Shown here: in pieces, positions 52,730 to 62,138 of the stretch | How positions within the stretch are numbered: position 1 is the first letter of the stretch | How the letters are laid out: the number at the start of each line of letters is the position of its first letter | Made by a program: the position numbers and the translations under genes | Source of the DNA: Vibrio ponticus | GTDB lineage: Bacteria > Pseudomonadota > Gammaproteobacteria > Enterobacterales > Vibrionaceae | Length of the DNA: 64,000 bases | Assembly (NCBI RefSeq): GCF_009938225.1 | Contig: NZ_AP019657.1 | Location: 1,488,001 to 1,552,000, forward strand | Direction of reading: 5' to 3' | The notes under the pieces: model-generated | The model's input: only the letters and a program-made list of their open reading frames with translations | Databases searched by the model: none | What the model was told of the DNA's origin: nothing

Positions 52730-52748
52730 CAAATTATTATCATTTATC
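52730..52748. promoter_or_regulatory. Fur box upstream of the imelysin gene
   Basis: On the minus strand GATAAATGATAATAATTTG contains AATGATAATAATT, 12 of 13 matches to the core of the Fur consensus AATGATAATCATT. It lies 46 bases before the ATG, so iron should repress. Confidence 0.8.
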
Positions 52749-52797
52749 TTTCGAGATGGGAATAATACTTGGTTACATTTATTTTTCAAGGCAAAAA

Positions 52798-52826
52798 CAA
52801 AAAAACCTCACAATAGTGAGGTTTTA
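52798..52826 (-). terminator. ribA terminator
   Basis: AACCTCAC / GTGAGGTT stem with T-runs on both sides; T-rich on the minus strand after ribA. Confidence 0.85.
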
Positions 52827-52852
52827 ATCAAATCATTTTACAACTCAAGAAT

Positions 52853-53500
52853 CTACAGTTTCAGCAAATGCTTACCATGGGAAACTTTCGCTTTAAGGTA
52901 GCTCTCGTTACCATCTTTAATGTGAGCTAATGTATTCACTACTTCTTCAATTTCGATGCCGTGCTCTTGAAGTTCACGCACTTTCTTAGGGTTGTTGGTC
53001 ACCAAACGAATTTTGTCAACGCCCAACGCCAACAGCATCTGCGCCGCCTCGGTGAAATCTCGCAAATCATCACCAAATCCCAAGTGGTTATTCGCTTCGT
53101 AGGTATTCATGCCTTGGCTTTGTAATCGGTAAGCGTCAATTTTGTTATACAAACCAATCCCACGTCCTTCTTGACGAAGATAGAGAATAATGCCGCCCGC
53201 TTCACCCATGCGTTCGATAGTTTCGTCTAACTGCTCACCGCAGTCACAACGAGATGAATGAAAAACATCACCAGTCAAGCATTCCGAGTGCATCCTGACC
53301 AAAGGCACTTGCTGAGATTGGTCTGCTTGCTTGAAAACAACTGCGACATGTTCTTTATCAGTCTTCAACCCATTAAATGAAAGGATTTCAGCGTTAATTT
53401 TACTTCCTACACCGACTTTAAAGTCTACTCTGGCACGTACTTCCGCCATATCAATACTCACTCGAAATTCTGTATTTTCTAATTGTGTGATCGCATTCAT
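52853..53500 (-). CDS. ribA: GTP cyclohydrolase II
   Basis: 215-aa zinc enzyme that converts GTP to 2,5-diamino-6-ribosylamino-pyrimidinone phosphate, the first step of riboflavin synthesis. Zinc Cys ligands: [17 protein letters not shown] (near 75-90). Catalytic loop [14 protein letters not shown] and [12 protein letters not shown] are conserved. The N-terminus is slightly longer than E. coli RibA (196 aa). Start ATG at 53500 after AGAGGCGTTTGGA. Monocistronic with its own terminator; no FMN riboswitch was seen upstream. Confidence 0.95.
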   Translation of the reverse strand: MNAITQLENTEFRVSIDMAEVRARVDFKVGVGSKINAEILSFNGLKTDKEHVAVVFKQADQSQQVPLVRMHSECLTGDVFHSSRCDCGEQLDETIERMGEAGGIILYLRQEGRGIGLYNKIDAYRLQSQGMNTYEANNHLGFGDDLRDFTEAAQMLLALGVDKIRLVTNNPKKVRELQEHGIEIEEVVNTLAHIKDGNESYLKAKVSHGKHLLKL

Positions 53501-53677
53501 TCCAAACGCCTCTATGGGTAACTATGAGGACTGTTACCGAAGAATTCAATGTTTAGATCACATTTGTTATAATATAACAAAATGAAGATGTGAAATGCTA
53601 GTTAAAATTTATCGATAATTTCACAGCATAACGCTTGATAATACAAAGCTTTAGCTAATGGGTTAACCACGAAACAT

Positions 53678-53711
53678 AAAAAAGCCCCAACTTAACCAGT
53701 AAGTTGGGGCT
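53678..53711 (-). terminator. Terminator of the 59-aa gene
   Basis: AGCCCCAACTTA / TAAGTTGGGGCT stem with TTTTTT on the minus strand, 23 bases past the stop. Confidence 0.92.
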
Positions 53712-53734
53712 GAATGTTTTTTCTTAGATTCGAG

Positions 53735-53914
53735 TTAACAAGAAACTTGATTGCGCTGCCATACAGATAGCTCAACCCAAACATGCTCTAGCTCTTTAAG
53801 CTCTTCATCAGTAAGAAGATTTAAGGTCGGCTGGCTATGAGGCAATGTATTTGCTTGCAACGAGCTGATGTTTTTATAGAAGTCCTTTTTCAGTTGTATT
53901 AGCAATGTTTCCAC
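53735..53914 (-). CDS. Unrecognised 59-aa protein with GTG start
   Basis: A 59-codon frame starting GTG at 53914, with GGAAG seven bases before it, ending TAA at 53735 and followed by a strong terminator. The sequence begins ETLLIQLKKDFYKN, has LLTDEELKELEHVWVELSVWQ in the second half and ends QRNQVSC. It is acidic, helical and soluble, without a signal peptide. The frame was found by direct translation. Terminator, ribosome site and protein-like composition make it likely real, but the family is unknown to me. Confidence 0.75.
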   Translation of the reverse strand: METLLIQLKKDFYKNISSLQANTLPHSQPTLNLLTDEELKELEHVWVELSVWQRNQVSC

Positions 53915-54175
53915 AGCAGCACTTCCCTATAAAATCTAAGAATTAATCCGATAGTTTATGATTGACTCAATCAATAATGTGAGTTTTATGATAACAAAAT
54001 AGTCGATCTGCGCATATTTTATATTCAATACTGCGATCAAAATCACAACTTATAATATTGATTTATCATGACAAATAAGATCCGTTTTGGATCTTATAGG
54101 TATAAAAAAGGGCGAAATGATCAACATCACCCGCCCTAATTAAAAAGTTAAGATCTTTACTATTTAGAAGATCTT
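53915..54175. other. AT-rich gap with small hairpins
   Basis: Holds the promoter of the 59-aa gene, a perfect TAAGATCC-gtttt-GGATCTTA hairpin (54076-54096) and the terminator of the DUF2947 gene at 54104-54137 (AGGGCG / CGCCCT, T-run on the minus strand). Confidence 0.6.
54104..54137 (-). terminator. Terminator of the tyrR-rimJ-HD-DUF2947 operon
   Basis: AGGGCG / CGCCCT stem, 17-base loop, six T on the minus strand (54104-54109), 39 bases after the last gene. Confidence 0.7.
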
Positions 54176-54649
54176 TTAGTCTCGTTTGCCCAATTTTACT
54201 TGACCATTGTCAGCAAACCACAATGCTTCGCTGCGGCGACGGGCAATCAAAATAGGACCATCATCATAGAACAAAAAGTTCTTCCAATACTTCTTGAATA
54301 CTGACCACTTGGTTTCGATGACATTGTATTTTTCATAACAAAAATAAACCGTTACATCATCTTGCCAATCGACGTGAGCTAATACTTCTTGCGGTAACTC
54401 TTGGTCATCCGACTCCCACGCCGCCATCCAGTCTACGCTTTCTGACCAATTATCTTGTTTCATTGGCCAGTCACTGGAACTCAATCGTTCAGCATCAGGG
54501 CTCTGCGCACTAATATTATCTTTCCATAACTGTGCAGAACGAGCTTGATCCATTGGTTTGATCGCCTCTAGATCTTGCTCTGGTACCGGCATTGATTGAT
54601 GGGTAAAAATCCATTTTCTTTGGTACTGATCCAAAGGTAAATAAGACAT
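54176..54649 (-). CDS. DUF2947-like conserved protein
   Basis: 157-aa soluble protein, by memory DUF2947, function unknown, found in Vibrio near ribA/tyrR. Start at ATG 54649 with GAGG six bases before; the ribosome site overlaps the stop of the HD gene, so translation is coupled. Aromatic-rich: YLPLDQYQRKWIFTHQSMP, DWMAAWESDDQELP, VYFCYEKYNVIETKWSVFKKYWKNFLFYDDGP. No signal or membrane helix. Last gene of the tyrR-led series. Confidence 0.72.
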   Translation of the reverse strand: MSYLPLDQYQRKWIFTHQSMPVPEQDLEAIKPMDQARSAQLWKDNISAQSPDAERLSSSDWPMKQDNWSESVDWMAAWESDDQELPQEVLAHVDWQDDVTVYFCYEKYNVIETKWSVFKKYWKNFLFYDDGPILIARRRSEALWFADNGQVKLGKRD

Positions 54650-54661
54650 TGCGTTCCTCAA

Positions 54662-55252
54662 TTAAGATTTCAACCAGCCTCTTTGGCTAGCTTCTTCAAT
54701 AAGTTGTTTAGCTTTATCCCACAATGTGCTCGAACCATCTTCAATACGTTGATTAATCGTCAGAACTTGCTGAGTAGTCACATTGTTTTCTATCCAGCTT
54801 TGACCATTATTGTGATAGTTCAGTAGCATCGGGATCATGCGATCAAGCGCTTTGGCATATTTCGCTTCTGCACTTTGAGCAGCTTCAAATTCAAGCCAGA
54901 TAGCTTTAAGATCGTCCGCTTGATCGCTTGGCAGAAGAGCAAACAAACGCTCTGCTGCCGCCAACTCTTTTTCAGCTTGTTGCTGATGAGCGGCAGTATC
55001 ATAGACAAAGGTGTCGCCCGCATCAATCTCAACAATATCATGCAGCAACAACATTTTAAGCACTTTGGTTAGATCAACCGGTTCGTTCGCATGTTCTTGC
55101 AACAATATGGCCATTAACGCAACGTGCCAACTGTGCTCCGCACTATTCTCGAACCGCCCCTCAGCACTCTTAACTCGCGTGCGTCGTAGCACCGACTTCA
55201 GCTTATCAAGCTCAATCAGTAGCGATAACTGCTGTTCTAATCGCTGTTTCAT
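54662..55252 (-). CDS. HD-domain hydrolase (HDDC2/YfbR-like)
   Basis: 196-aa HD-superfamily phosphohydrolase. Metal ligands: SAEHSWHVALMA (H) and MLLLHDIVEIDAGDTF (HD), then KALDRMIPMLLN (D). Members of this HD_3 branch act as 5'-nucleotidases on dNMPs or nucleotides; E. coli YfbR is more distant. Start chosen at ATG 55252, overlapping the rimJ stop as ATGA, a translational coupling. Substrate is not proven. Confidence 0.87.
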   Translation of the reverse strand: MKQRLEQQLSLLIELDKLKSVLRRTRVKSAEGRFENSAEHSWHVALMAILLQEHANEPVDLTKVLKMLLLHDIVEIDAGDTFVYDTAAHQQQAEKELAAAERLFALLPSDQADDLKAIWLEFEAAQSAEAKYAKALDRMIPMLLNYHNNGQSWIENNVTTQQVLTINQRIEDGSSTLWDKAKQLIEEASQRGWLKS

Positions 55253-55833
55253 TGTTGTTTCTCTGCCCATTTAGGGTTCGTTAGCGCTGTCAGTACATGA
55301 TCGCGCCAAGCACCATCGATCAACAAATAATCTTTGGCATACCCCTCTCGCTCAAAACCCACTCGGCTCAACACCGCTTCGCTGCGCTGATTATGTGGCA
55401 TATAGCTGGCCATTACGCGGTGCATTTGTTGATGCTCGAACATGTAGTCGACCGCCAACTTCAACGCCTTAGTCATCACCCCTTTGCCCTGAGCCAATTG
55501 TCCTAGCGAATAACCAACATTGCAGGCATGAAATGGAAAACGAGTAATGTTACTAAACGAAATCGTTCCCAACATTTCACCGCTTGGTTTATCGATAATA
55601 AGCAAGTAATAGCCAAGACCGAGCTTGTGTAACTCGTTCAGCTTAATCAGTTTCTGCGTCCAGCCGGAGAGAGAGAAAAAGGTCTCCTCTCTTTTGGGTT
55701 CCCACGGTTTTAGATGATCACGATTGGCTTTAAAGTATTCGCTGATTAAATACCCATCGGTAGGCTCCGCAGTGCGGAGCACAATATCACCGTCTACCTC
55801 GTAAACTTGTTGAGGTGTACTCACACGCGTCAT
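55249..55833 (-). CDS. rimJ: Ribosomal S5 N-acetyltransferase RimJ-like GNAT
   Basis: 194-aa GNAT acetyltransferase of the RimJ/RimL group. Acetyl-CoA site seen as LGQLAQGKGVMTKALKLAVDYMF (near 105-127), then MASYMPHNQRSEAVLSRVGFEREGYAKDYLLIDGAWRDHV, a typical RimJ end. In E. coli RimJ acetylates S5. Start: ATG at 55833, overlapping the tyrR stop as TGATG; the frame to 55836 uses TTG. Operon with tyrR and HD gene. RimJ versus another N-acetyltransferase is likely but not proven. Confidence 0.8.
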   Translation of the reverse strand: MTRVSTPQQVYEVDGDIVLRTAEPTDGYLISEYFKANRDHLKPWEPKREETFFSLSGWTQKLIKLNELHKLGLGYYLLIIDKPSGEMLGTISFSNITRFPFHACNVGYSLGQLAQGKGVMTKALKLAVDYMFEHQQMHRVMASYMPHNQRSEAVLSRVGFEREGYAKDYLLIDGAWRDHVLTALTNPKWAEKQQ

Positions 55834-57377
55834 CAAATCTTACGAATTCCATATTCACGCAGCTTATTGGCCACCGAGGTATGAGACACATCAAGGCGTT
55901 TGGCTAACTTACGGCTTGATGGGAATGACTGGTACAAGCGCTCTAGAACTTTCGACTCGTACTCCTTCATGATTTCATCTAACGAACCATCAAGACTCAA
56001 GGTCGCACCGGCCGCTACTGCCGCTTCAATTTGTGGTAGGTGGAAGAGTTCGACGGTGAGTGTATCACTCTCAAGCTCTGTCAATGCACGTAACACCATA
56101 TTCTCAAGCTGGCGCATATTACCCGGCCAATTGTATGAGTTGAGCTGATCAATTAAGTCTTCCGACATATTCGGACGCGGAATACCTAACTGTGTCACGT
56201 ACTTAGCAATAAACATATCCAGCAACGGCTCGATATCTGTTGTGCGTTCACGCAGTGGTGGGATCTGAACGGTTAACACGTTGAGTCGATAGAACAAGTC
56301 TTCACGGAATGACCCTGATTCAGCCAGATCGGCAAGACGATGACGAGTCGAAGCAATCACACGCACATCAACCTGTACTTCGTGCTCTTCACCCACACGA
56401 CGGAAACGACCATCTTGCAATAAGCGCAGCAGTTTGATCTGAAGATGCGGGCTCATTTCACCGATTTCATCAAGGAATACCGTACCGCCATTGGCTTGTT
56501 CGAATATACCCTTGTGAGCTTCTTTATGATTAAACATGCCCGGTCCGTGACCAAACAACTCGGTTTCCGCCACATCATCCGGCATTGAGGCACAGCTTAA
56601 TACCAAAAATGGCTGTTCTGCACGATCAGAGCGATTATGACACGCGCGTGCTAGCATCTCTTTGCCAGTTCCCGTCTCACCTTGGATCAACAGTGGCTGG
56701 TCCATATTAGCGAGTTTTTTAGCCTGATTAATCAGTGCTTTATGACGATTTGAAATGCCAACAAAATGCTCAAAACCAAGGTTGTTTTGCATTGGTAGCA
56801 TTTGCTTAAGCAGCGACTTATCTTGGGTTGCACGAATGATCATTACCGTACTTGCCAAGATAGACTCTTGTGTCTCGGTTTCAATATAGACAGGCATAAT
56901 TTCCATTACGTAGTCTAAACCGTTGATCACAATGTTCTCACGCTGACGAGTGATCTTGCCTTCCGCCCATTTAGAGAAATTAAAACTTGGCAATAGATGG
57001 CTAATTTGTTGGGTAATGACCTGCTCTTCATCCAAGTTGAGTAGACTCAGAGCGGCTTGGTTGGCCATATCAACATTGCCGCGTAAATCTATCGCCAAAA
57101 CTGGCTCTGGTAAGTTATTCAGTAGAGAGATCAGTTCCGTATTATGCCTTTCCATTGGCATGAACTGAATTTTGCGTACATCCTTTACGCCTGAAATTCG
57201 ACGAATCTCTGCCATTAATTCACTGAAAGTCTCGAAATCAATATCTGGGCAATTGAGATAAATAATGCCCGAGATATCAATTTCGATACCGCGTAAATCG
57301 AGATTTCTCGAAGCTAAAATATTAAGCAACTCTCGAGTTAAGCCGAGTCGATCTTCACATAAAACTTCTAGACGCAC
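55833..57377 (-). CDS. tyrR: Transcriptional regulator TyrR
   Basis: 514-aa regulator of aromatic amino-acid genes. ACT domain residues 1-75 (LEVLCEDRLGLTRELLNILASRNLDLRGIEID), PAS 78-185, AAA+ 205-430 with Walker A QGETGTGKEML and Walker B GGTVFLDEIGEM, and a C-terminal helix-turn-helix (KLAKRLDVSHTSVANKLREYGI). As in TyrR, the GAFTGA sigma-54 loop is missing (GPGMFNHKEAHKGIF instead), so it works on sigma-70 promoters. Length matches E. coli (513 aa). It lies downstream of ycjXF, as in E. coli. Confidence 0.96.
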   Translation of the reverse strand: MRLEVLCEDRLGLTRELLNILASRNLDLRGIEIDISGIIYLNCPDIDFETFSELMAEIRRISGVKDVRKIQFMPMERHNTELISLLNNLPEPVLAIDLRGNVDMANQAALSLLNLDEEQVITQQISHLLPSFNFSKWAEGKITRQRENIVINGLDYVMEIMPVYIETETQESILASTVMIIRATQDKSLLKQMLPMQNNLGFEHFVGISNRHKALINQAKKLANMDQPLLIQGETGTGKEMLARACHNRSDRAEQPFLVLSCASMPDDVAETELFGHGPGMFNHKEAHKGIFEQANGGTVFLDEIGEMSPHLQIKLLRLLQDGRFRRVGEEHEVQVDVRVIASTRHRLADLAESGSFREDLFYRLNVLTVQIPPLRERTTDIEPLLDMFIAKYVTQLGIPRPNMSEDLIDQLNSYNWPGNMRQLENMVLRALTELESDTLTVELFHLPQIEAAVAAGATLSLDGSLDEIMKEYESKVLERLYQSFPSSRKLAKRLDVSHTSVANKLREYGIRKI

Positions 57378-57475
57378 AGAATAGTCCTAATAGGGTGTCA
57401 GGAAAAGTTGACAGTAGTTTCCTCTAACCCTATTTTTTCGTCAAGCGGTGCAACAATACGGGCGTCACATTCACG

Positions 57476-58504
57476 CTATTTTACTGTTAGCTCGGCTACT
57501 TTTAGCCCAATTTGCTTGCGAATCGCTGACAATTTCACCGCTCTTTCCGGATGCCACGGCATCGGACGCAACAAAGACATCGCTTTGATACCAAGGCGTG
57601 CGGTTAAAATACCAACACCAATACCCTGTCCTGCTCGCGCTGACACTTTGCCTGCTAGATCCATCGACATCAAATCCATACTCGCATCCACGGCAAGTTC
57701 ACTTGCGCCAGCTGCCGCCATATTAATCAAGGTCGATTTAAACAGCTGCAAGCGAGACCAGTAACCCAGTTCAATGCCATAGATATCAGCGAGGTTGTCA
57801 ATCATCTTAAAATTGCGCCAAGCCACCAGCAACATATCAGCAACAGCAAGCGGGCTTATTGCCACCAGTGCCGCTGACTCTGTTGCATGGCGAGTCACAA
57901 TTTGAGTCGCCAATTTGTCCTGTTCAGACACCACGATCGCATCATACATATCCAAGACTTCAGCATCACTATGTGAAGCATTCAGACCATTTAGCCAGCG
58001 GTCATAACTCGGAGACTCTGGTTTCACGCCCCCATCAGCTGCCAATTTTTGACAAAATGCTTTACCTGCTCCGACGCTATCACTGTTAAGCAGCGCTTCA
58101 CTCTGCTCTTGCACCGAAAAATGATTACGTAAACGACGCAGTTTCCATAGCTCCTTCCCAATCGCTCCAAGACCTAATGTGGCAATCGTCGAGACAAAAC
58201 CGGCCCAGCCAAGCGCCAGCCAGTCTGCGGTCTGTACTGCCTGAATCACAGTATCGACAGCCTGCCAACCGACCAACAGCGAAAAGCTCGCCAATAGTCC
58301 ACTTGCCAGCCATTTCCGACCTTTTTTTGGACGAATAATCTTATCTAACTGCTGCTCTTGTTCACTTTCCGCTTGAGCGTCAACTTTTGTAGGCACAAAA
58401 TTATCAGTAGTGGCAAACTGCAAGTGAGCATTCAACTCAACCTCAGGATCTCGCTCTGCTTGCAGCGGTTCACTAAACACTTGCTTTGACTTAAATTCAC
58501 TCAT
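57476..58504 (-). CDS. ycjF: YcjF-like inner-membrane protein (TIGR01620)
   Basis: 342-aa membrane protein. The N-terminal 70 residues are acidic and cytoplasmic, followed by two helices around 88-135 ([45 protein letters not shown]) and a helical domain ending in a further hydrophobic patch. Overlaps the ycjX stop by 4 bases (ATGA). E. coli ycjF is in the phage-shock (psp) neighbourhood; here pspABC are not present in the window. Function remains unknown, with a membrane-stress role likely from context. Confidence 0.92.
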   Translation of the reverse strand: MSEFKSKQVFSEPLQAERDPEVELNAHLQFATTDNFVPTKVDAQAESEQEQQLDKIIRPKKGRKWLASGLLASFSLLVGWQAVDTVIQAVQTADWLALGWAGFVSTIATLGLGAIGKELWKLRRLRNHFSVQEQSEALLNSDSVGAGKAFCQKLAADGGVKPESPSYDRWLNGLNASHSDAEVLDMYDAIVVSEQDKLATQIVTRHATESAALVAISPLAVADMLLVAWRNFKMIDNLADIYGIELGYWSRLQLFKSTLINMAAAGASELAVDASMDLMSMDLAGKVSARAGQGIGVGILTARLGIKAMSLLRPMPWHPERAVKLSAIRKQIGLKVAELTVK

Positions 58505-59877
58505 TTCAGTTTATCTCCCAAAAGATATTGCAGCGCTTTATCGATACGAATGTGTGGTAATGGTTCATCTTGATGACTTGGCATCGGCTTAAACGCGGTG
58601 AACTCAAAACCTTTATTGTGCCAATAATCAGCAGCAGGCAATTTCTTCGGCACCTCGCCCGGATACACAGTTAACGGTGCCCCGTCCATTGCGATGCCTT
58701 GCAAGGCAGGAATCGATTGATCGCCACTCGCGATAAAGCCGGTTTGAGTGGCTTGAATGGATGCCATCGACATACAGCTCATTTCAATATTTTCAAATGA
58801 CGCGGTTTGCCATGCAGGATGCACCATTTGTTGTAGTAACGAGACCAAATTCGTGTGTTGGTCTGGTGTAATATGGTCCGCCTTGGTGGCAGCAAATAAA
58901 ATCTTATCAATACGCGGCGCAAATAGGCGCTTAACGATATTGCTGCGACCATAGCGGAAGCTATGCATCAATTGCTCCAAAGCATTGCGCATGTCCATAA
59001 ACGACTCATAACCTGCGTTTAATGGCTGCAAGCAATCCACCAATACAATCTGGCGATCAAACGTCGAGAAATGGTGCTTATAAAACGCTTTAACCACTTT
59101 GTTCTGGTATTCCTGATAGCGTGCTTTCAACATTGCTAAATTGCTGTCTCGTGCAATTTTCTGCTCGCTATCAAAACGAACCGGGAAAAACTGCAATACT
59201 GGTGCACCTTCAAGCTCGCCAGGTAAAACAAATCGCCCCGGTTGCACCCAGTGTAACCCTTGCTCTTTACAAGCGTGCAGGTAATCAGTGTAGGTTTTTG
59301 CCACCGACTGAAGCATCACCTCATCGATGTCGGCGCTTAAATCAACCTTTTCTAACGCTTCGAGCCATGGCTTAGCCAGCTCCAGTCGTTTACCTGATAG
59401 TGCAGCAAACTGGCTTTGTGACCACTCAGCGAAGTCCATATCAAGCAAAGGTAAGTCAAGCAGCCACTCCCCCGGATAATCGATAATATCGAGGTGAAGC
59501 GTCGAAGTTCCACCCAATAATTTCTTGGTTTTCTTGGTCGGTTTGTACTTAATTGCCAACCGAATTTCACTCACATCACGAGTCGGCTCTGGCCAGTTTG
59601 GTTCTGCACCATGCAGTTGAGTCATCGCCTCATCATAAGCAAATCGCGGCACCATCATATTGCTTTGCGGTTCACGCTTAGCACCTATAACACGCTTATC
59701 ACGGGTCACATGCAACAGGGGCAATTGATTGTGAGTCGAGGTATGAAGCAGTTGATTAACCAGTGAGGTGATAAATGCCGTTTTGCCTGCTCTGGATAAA
59801 CCGGTCACGGCCACACGCACATGAGAGTCCATACTGCGGTGCAAAAAATCATTCACTTCTTGTTTAATACTCTTCAT
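58501..59877 (-). CDS. ycjX: YcjX-like P-loop GTPase (DUF463)
   Basis: 458-aa DUF463 protein. Walker [11 protein letters not shown] (near 26-35), a switch-like [29 protein letters not shown] (near 125-150) and a late [14 protein letters not shown], the N/TKxD guanine motif. Its E. coli homologue is induced with the psp regulon and is predicted to bind GTP. Forms a two-gene unit with ycjF by ATGA overlap. No membrane helix. Confidence 0.93.
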   Translation of the reverse strand: MKSIKQEVNDFLHRSMDSHVRVAVTGLSRAGKTAFITSLVNQLLHTSTHNQLPLLHVTRDKRVIGAKREPQSNMMVPRFAYDEAMTQLHGAEPNWPEPTRDVSEIRLAIKYKPTKKTKKLLGGTSTLHLDIIDYPGEWLLDLPLLDMDFAEWSQSQFAALSGKRLELAKPWLEALEKVDLSADIDEVMLQSVAKTYTDYLHACKEQGLHWVQPGRFVLPGELEGAPVLQFFPVRFDSEQKIARDSNLAMLKARYQEYQNKVVKAFYKHHFSTFDRQIVLVDCLQPLNAGYESFMDMRNALEQLMHSFRYGRSNIVKRLFAPRIDKILFAATKADHITPDQHTNLVSLLQQMVHPAWQTASFENIEMSCMSMASIQATQTGFIASGDQSIPALQGIAMDGAPLTVYPGEVPKKLPAADYWHNKGFEFTAFKPMPSHQDEPLPHIRIDKALQYLLGDKLK

Positions 59878-59941
59878 TGAATCTCTCTTTTTCTCTTAAC
59901 TACCGCTACAGTACCAAGAACAATATTAATGCGGGATGAAC

Positions 59942-59970
59942 AAAAAACCTCTGACAAATATCAGAGGTTT
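59942..59970 (-). terminator. Terminator of the 61-aa gene
   Basis: AACCTCTGA / TCAGAGGTTT stem with T-run on the minus strand, 30 bases after the small membrane gene. Confidence 0.9.
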
Positions 59971-59999
59971 AAGTATTAGTTTAATGAAAATTCATCGCT

Positions 60000-60185
60000 C
60001 TAGTCGTCTTCAATCAGCTTGTAAATAACAAACAAGGCAATCTCTAACAAGACAACCAAGACACAAGTGATGGTGACGTATTTTTCATCAAAGATACTGA
60101 TCCCGTGAAGGATTAAGTCATAGCCGACAAAAAAGCCAACAACAGCCGCAATAATGATTTGAAGTATCTGAATAAAACGTGGCAT
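60000..60185 (-). CDS. Small two-helix membrane protein
   Basis: 61-aa protein with membrane segments at 5-27 (IQILQIIIAAVVGFFVGYDLIL) and 38-57 (VTITCVLVVLLEIALFVIYKLI). The tail is acidic (EDD). Ribosome site CTAGGAGAACGC before the ATG, and its own terminator, so it is a real gene. Not recognised; lies between ycjX and fumA on the same strand but with separate signals. Confidence 0.85.
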   Translation of the reverse strand: MPRFIQILQIIIAAVVGFFVGYDLILHGISIFDEKYVTITCVLVVLLEIALFVIYKLIEDD

Positions 60186-60392
60186 GCGTTCTCCTAGTTC
60201 TTATTGTTTTGATCTCTACCTAAAATACTCTAGTGCTGCAATTTAGCAAACGCTACAACACGCTAATCATAGTTAAGCTATGCAATGAGCGATTAAGAAT
60301 GTCGAATCGTGCCGTAAACACTGCAACCACATTGAGTAAGAAAGGTTAGTAGATTAGTAACTTATGATTATCTTACCTTTGTCAGTATAGAG

Positions 60393-60421
60393 AAAAAAGT
60401 GCAGCTTTCGCTGCACTTTTT
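60393..60421 (-). terminator. fumA terminator
   Basis: AGTGCAG-ctttcg-CTGCACT stem with T-runs on both strands; ends the fumA transcript. Confidence 0.88.
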
Positions 60422-60443
60422 TATTTTTCACTTATCTATCTCA

Positions 60444-61961
60444 CTAAGCTTCCATTTCTTGGATTTTGACTTTCCAAGTATCTGGACCAATTTGGTGAGC
60501 ATTTGCACCATTAGAATCCACCGCAACCGTGACAGGCATATCTTCAACTTCAAACTCGTAGATAGCTTCCATACCAAGGTCTTCAAAGGCAACCACGCGC
60601 GCTTTCTTGATCGCTTTAGCTACTAGGTAAGCCGCACCACCAACAGCCATCAAGTACACCGATTTGTGCTGCTTGATTGATTCCACCGTTGCAGGACCAC
60701 GCTCAGCTTTGCCGATCATACCCATGATGCCAGTTTGCTCGAGCATGAGATCAGTAAACTTATCCATACGAGTTGATGTTGTTGGACCCGCAGGACCCAC
60801 TACTTCATCGCCTACCGCGTCAACCGGACCTACGTAGTAAATAAACTTACCTTTAAAGTCGACACCTGCTGGTAAACCTTCACCACTTTCTAACATGGTC
60901 TGAATACGCTTATGTGCGGCATCACGACCGGTTAAAATTTTGCCTGAAAGCAGCACCGTTTCGCCAGTTTTCCACTCCATCGCTTCTTCTTTAGTGATGG
61001 TATCTAGATTGACTCGACGAGTATTTTCACCCGCTTCCCAAGTAATATCTGGCCAATCTTCCAATTTCGGTGGCGTTAGCTCTGCAGGACCACTGCCATC
61101 AAGCGTGAAGTGCACGTGACGTGTCGCCGCGCAGTTCGGGATCAAACACACAGGTTTAGAAGCAGCATGAGTTGGCGCAGTCTTGATCTTCACATCAACC
61201 ACGGTTGTCAAACCACCAAGACCTTGCGCACCGATACCAAGTCGGTTTACGCGATTAAAGATATCAAGACGAAGCTCTTCTTCCGCATTTTGCGGACCGC
61301 GTTCAATAAGCTCTTGAATATCAATGTGCTCCATCAACGACTCTTTGGCTAGTACCGCCGCTTTCTCTGCTGTACCACCAATACCAATGCCAAGCATACC
61401 AGGAGGACACCAACCTGCGCCCATCGTCGGTAGCGTTTTTTCTACCCACTCAGCGATATCATCAGATGGGTTTAACATCACCATCTTAGTTTTGTTCTCA
61501 CTGCCGCCGCCTTTTGCCGCAATTTGAACTTCAACTTCATTACCCGGCACCATGTTGATGTGTACCACAGCTGGCGTGTTATCTTTGGTGTTAATACGCT
61601 TACCAGCAGGGTCCATTAGAACCGATGCACGCAGTGGGTTGTCTGGGTTGGTATAAGCACGACGAACGCCCTCATCAACCATTTGCTGCACCGTCATATC
61701 GGTGTCATCCCACTGCACACCCATACCAATGTTTACGAAACATGTAACAATACCCGTATCTTGGCAAATTGGACGGTGTCCTTCTGCCGACATACGTGAA
61801 TTAATCAAAATTTGTGCGATGGCGTCCTTTGCCGCTTGGCTTTGCTCTCGATGGTAAGCTTGTTCTAGGGCTTGAACGAAATCGAGTGGGTGGTAGTAAG
61901 AGATGTACTGAAGTGCATCAGCCACGCTGCTGATCACATCCTCTCTGCGGATTACTGTCAT
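60444..61961 (-). CDS. fumA: Class I fumarate hydratase
   Basis: 505-aa iron-sulfur ([4Fe-4S]) fumarase of the TCA cycle, interconverting fumarate and malate. Start at ATG 61961 (TVIRREDVISS); the frame to 62006 would extend by 15 residues without a better site. Cluster cysteines expected at PICQDTGIVTCFVN (near 87) and KPVCLIPNCAATRH. GSGPAELTPPK, PAGPTTSTRMDKF and IGKAERGP are typical. Length matches Vibrio FumA (about 505). Oxygen-sensitive. Divergent from pabB. Confidence 0.96.
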   Translation of the reverse strand: MTVIRREDVISSVADALQYISYYHPLDFVQALEQAYHREQSQAAKDAIAQILINSRMSAEGHRPICQDTGIVTCFVNIGMGVQWDDTDMTVQQMVDEGVRRAYTNPDNPLRASVLMDPAGKRINTKDNTPAVVHINMVPGNEVEVQIAAKGGGSENKTKMVMLNPSDDIAEWVEKTLPTMGAGWCPPGMLGIGIGGTAEKAAVLAKESLMEHIDIQELIERGPQNAEEELRLDIFNRVNRLGIGAQGLGGLTTVVDVKIKTAPTHAASKPVCLIPNCAATRHVHFTLDGSGPAELTPPKLEDWPDITWEAGENTRRVNLDTITKEEAMEWKTGETVLLSGKILTGRDAAHKRIQTMLESGEGLPAGVDFKGKFIYYVGPVDAVGDEVVGPAGPTTSTRMDKFTDLMLEQTGIMGMIGKAERGPATVESIKQHKSVYLMAVGGAAYLVAKAIKKARVVAFEDLGMEAIYEFEVEDMPVTVAVDSNGANAHQIGPDTWKVKIQEMEA

Positions 61962-62006
61962 TGCTTGCCTCTTTATTGCTTCCGTTACTCCCGCTTTGTT
62001 AAACAT

Positions 62007-62138
62007 TTGCTGCTAACAACATAACAAAACTCTGTCATCAGTTTTTATTCTAAGTAGCGGGTTCTATTTTGGTTATGATACTCTTGCTTTTCCCAACACG
62101 CTACGAAGTGAACGATCTCTTTGTCACAATTTAAACAA
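62007..62138. promoter_or_regulatory. Divergent promoter region of fumA and pabB
   Basis: About 130 AT-rich bases between divergent starts. No clear operator could be named. Confidence 0.4.
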
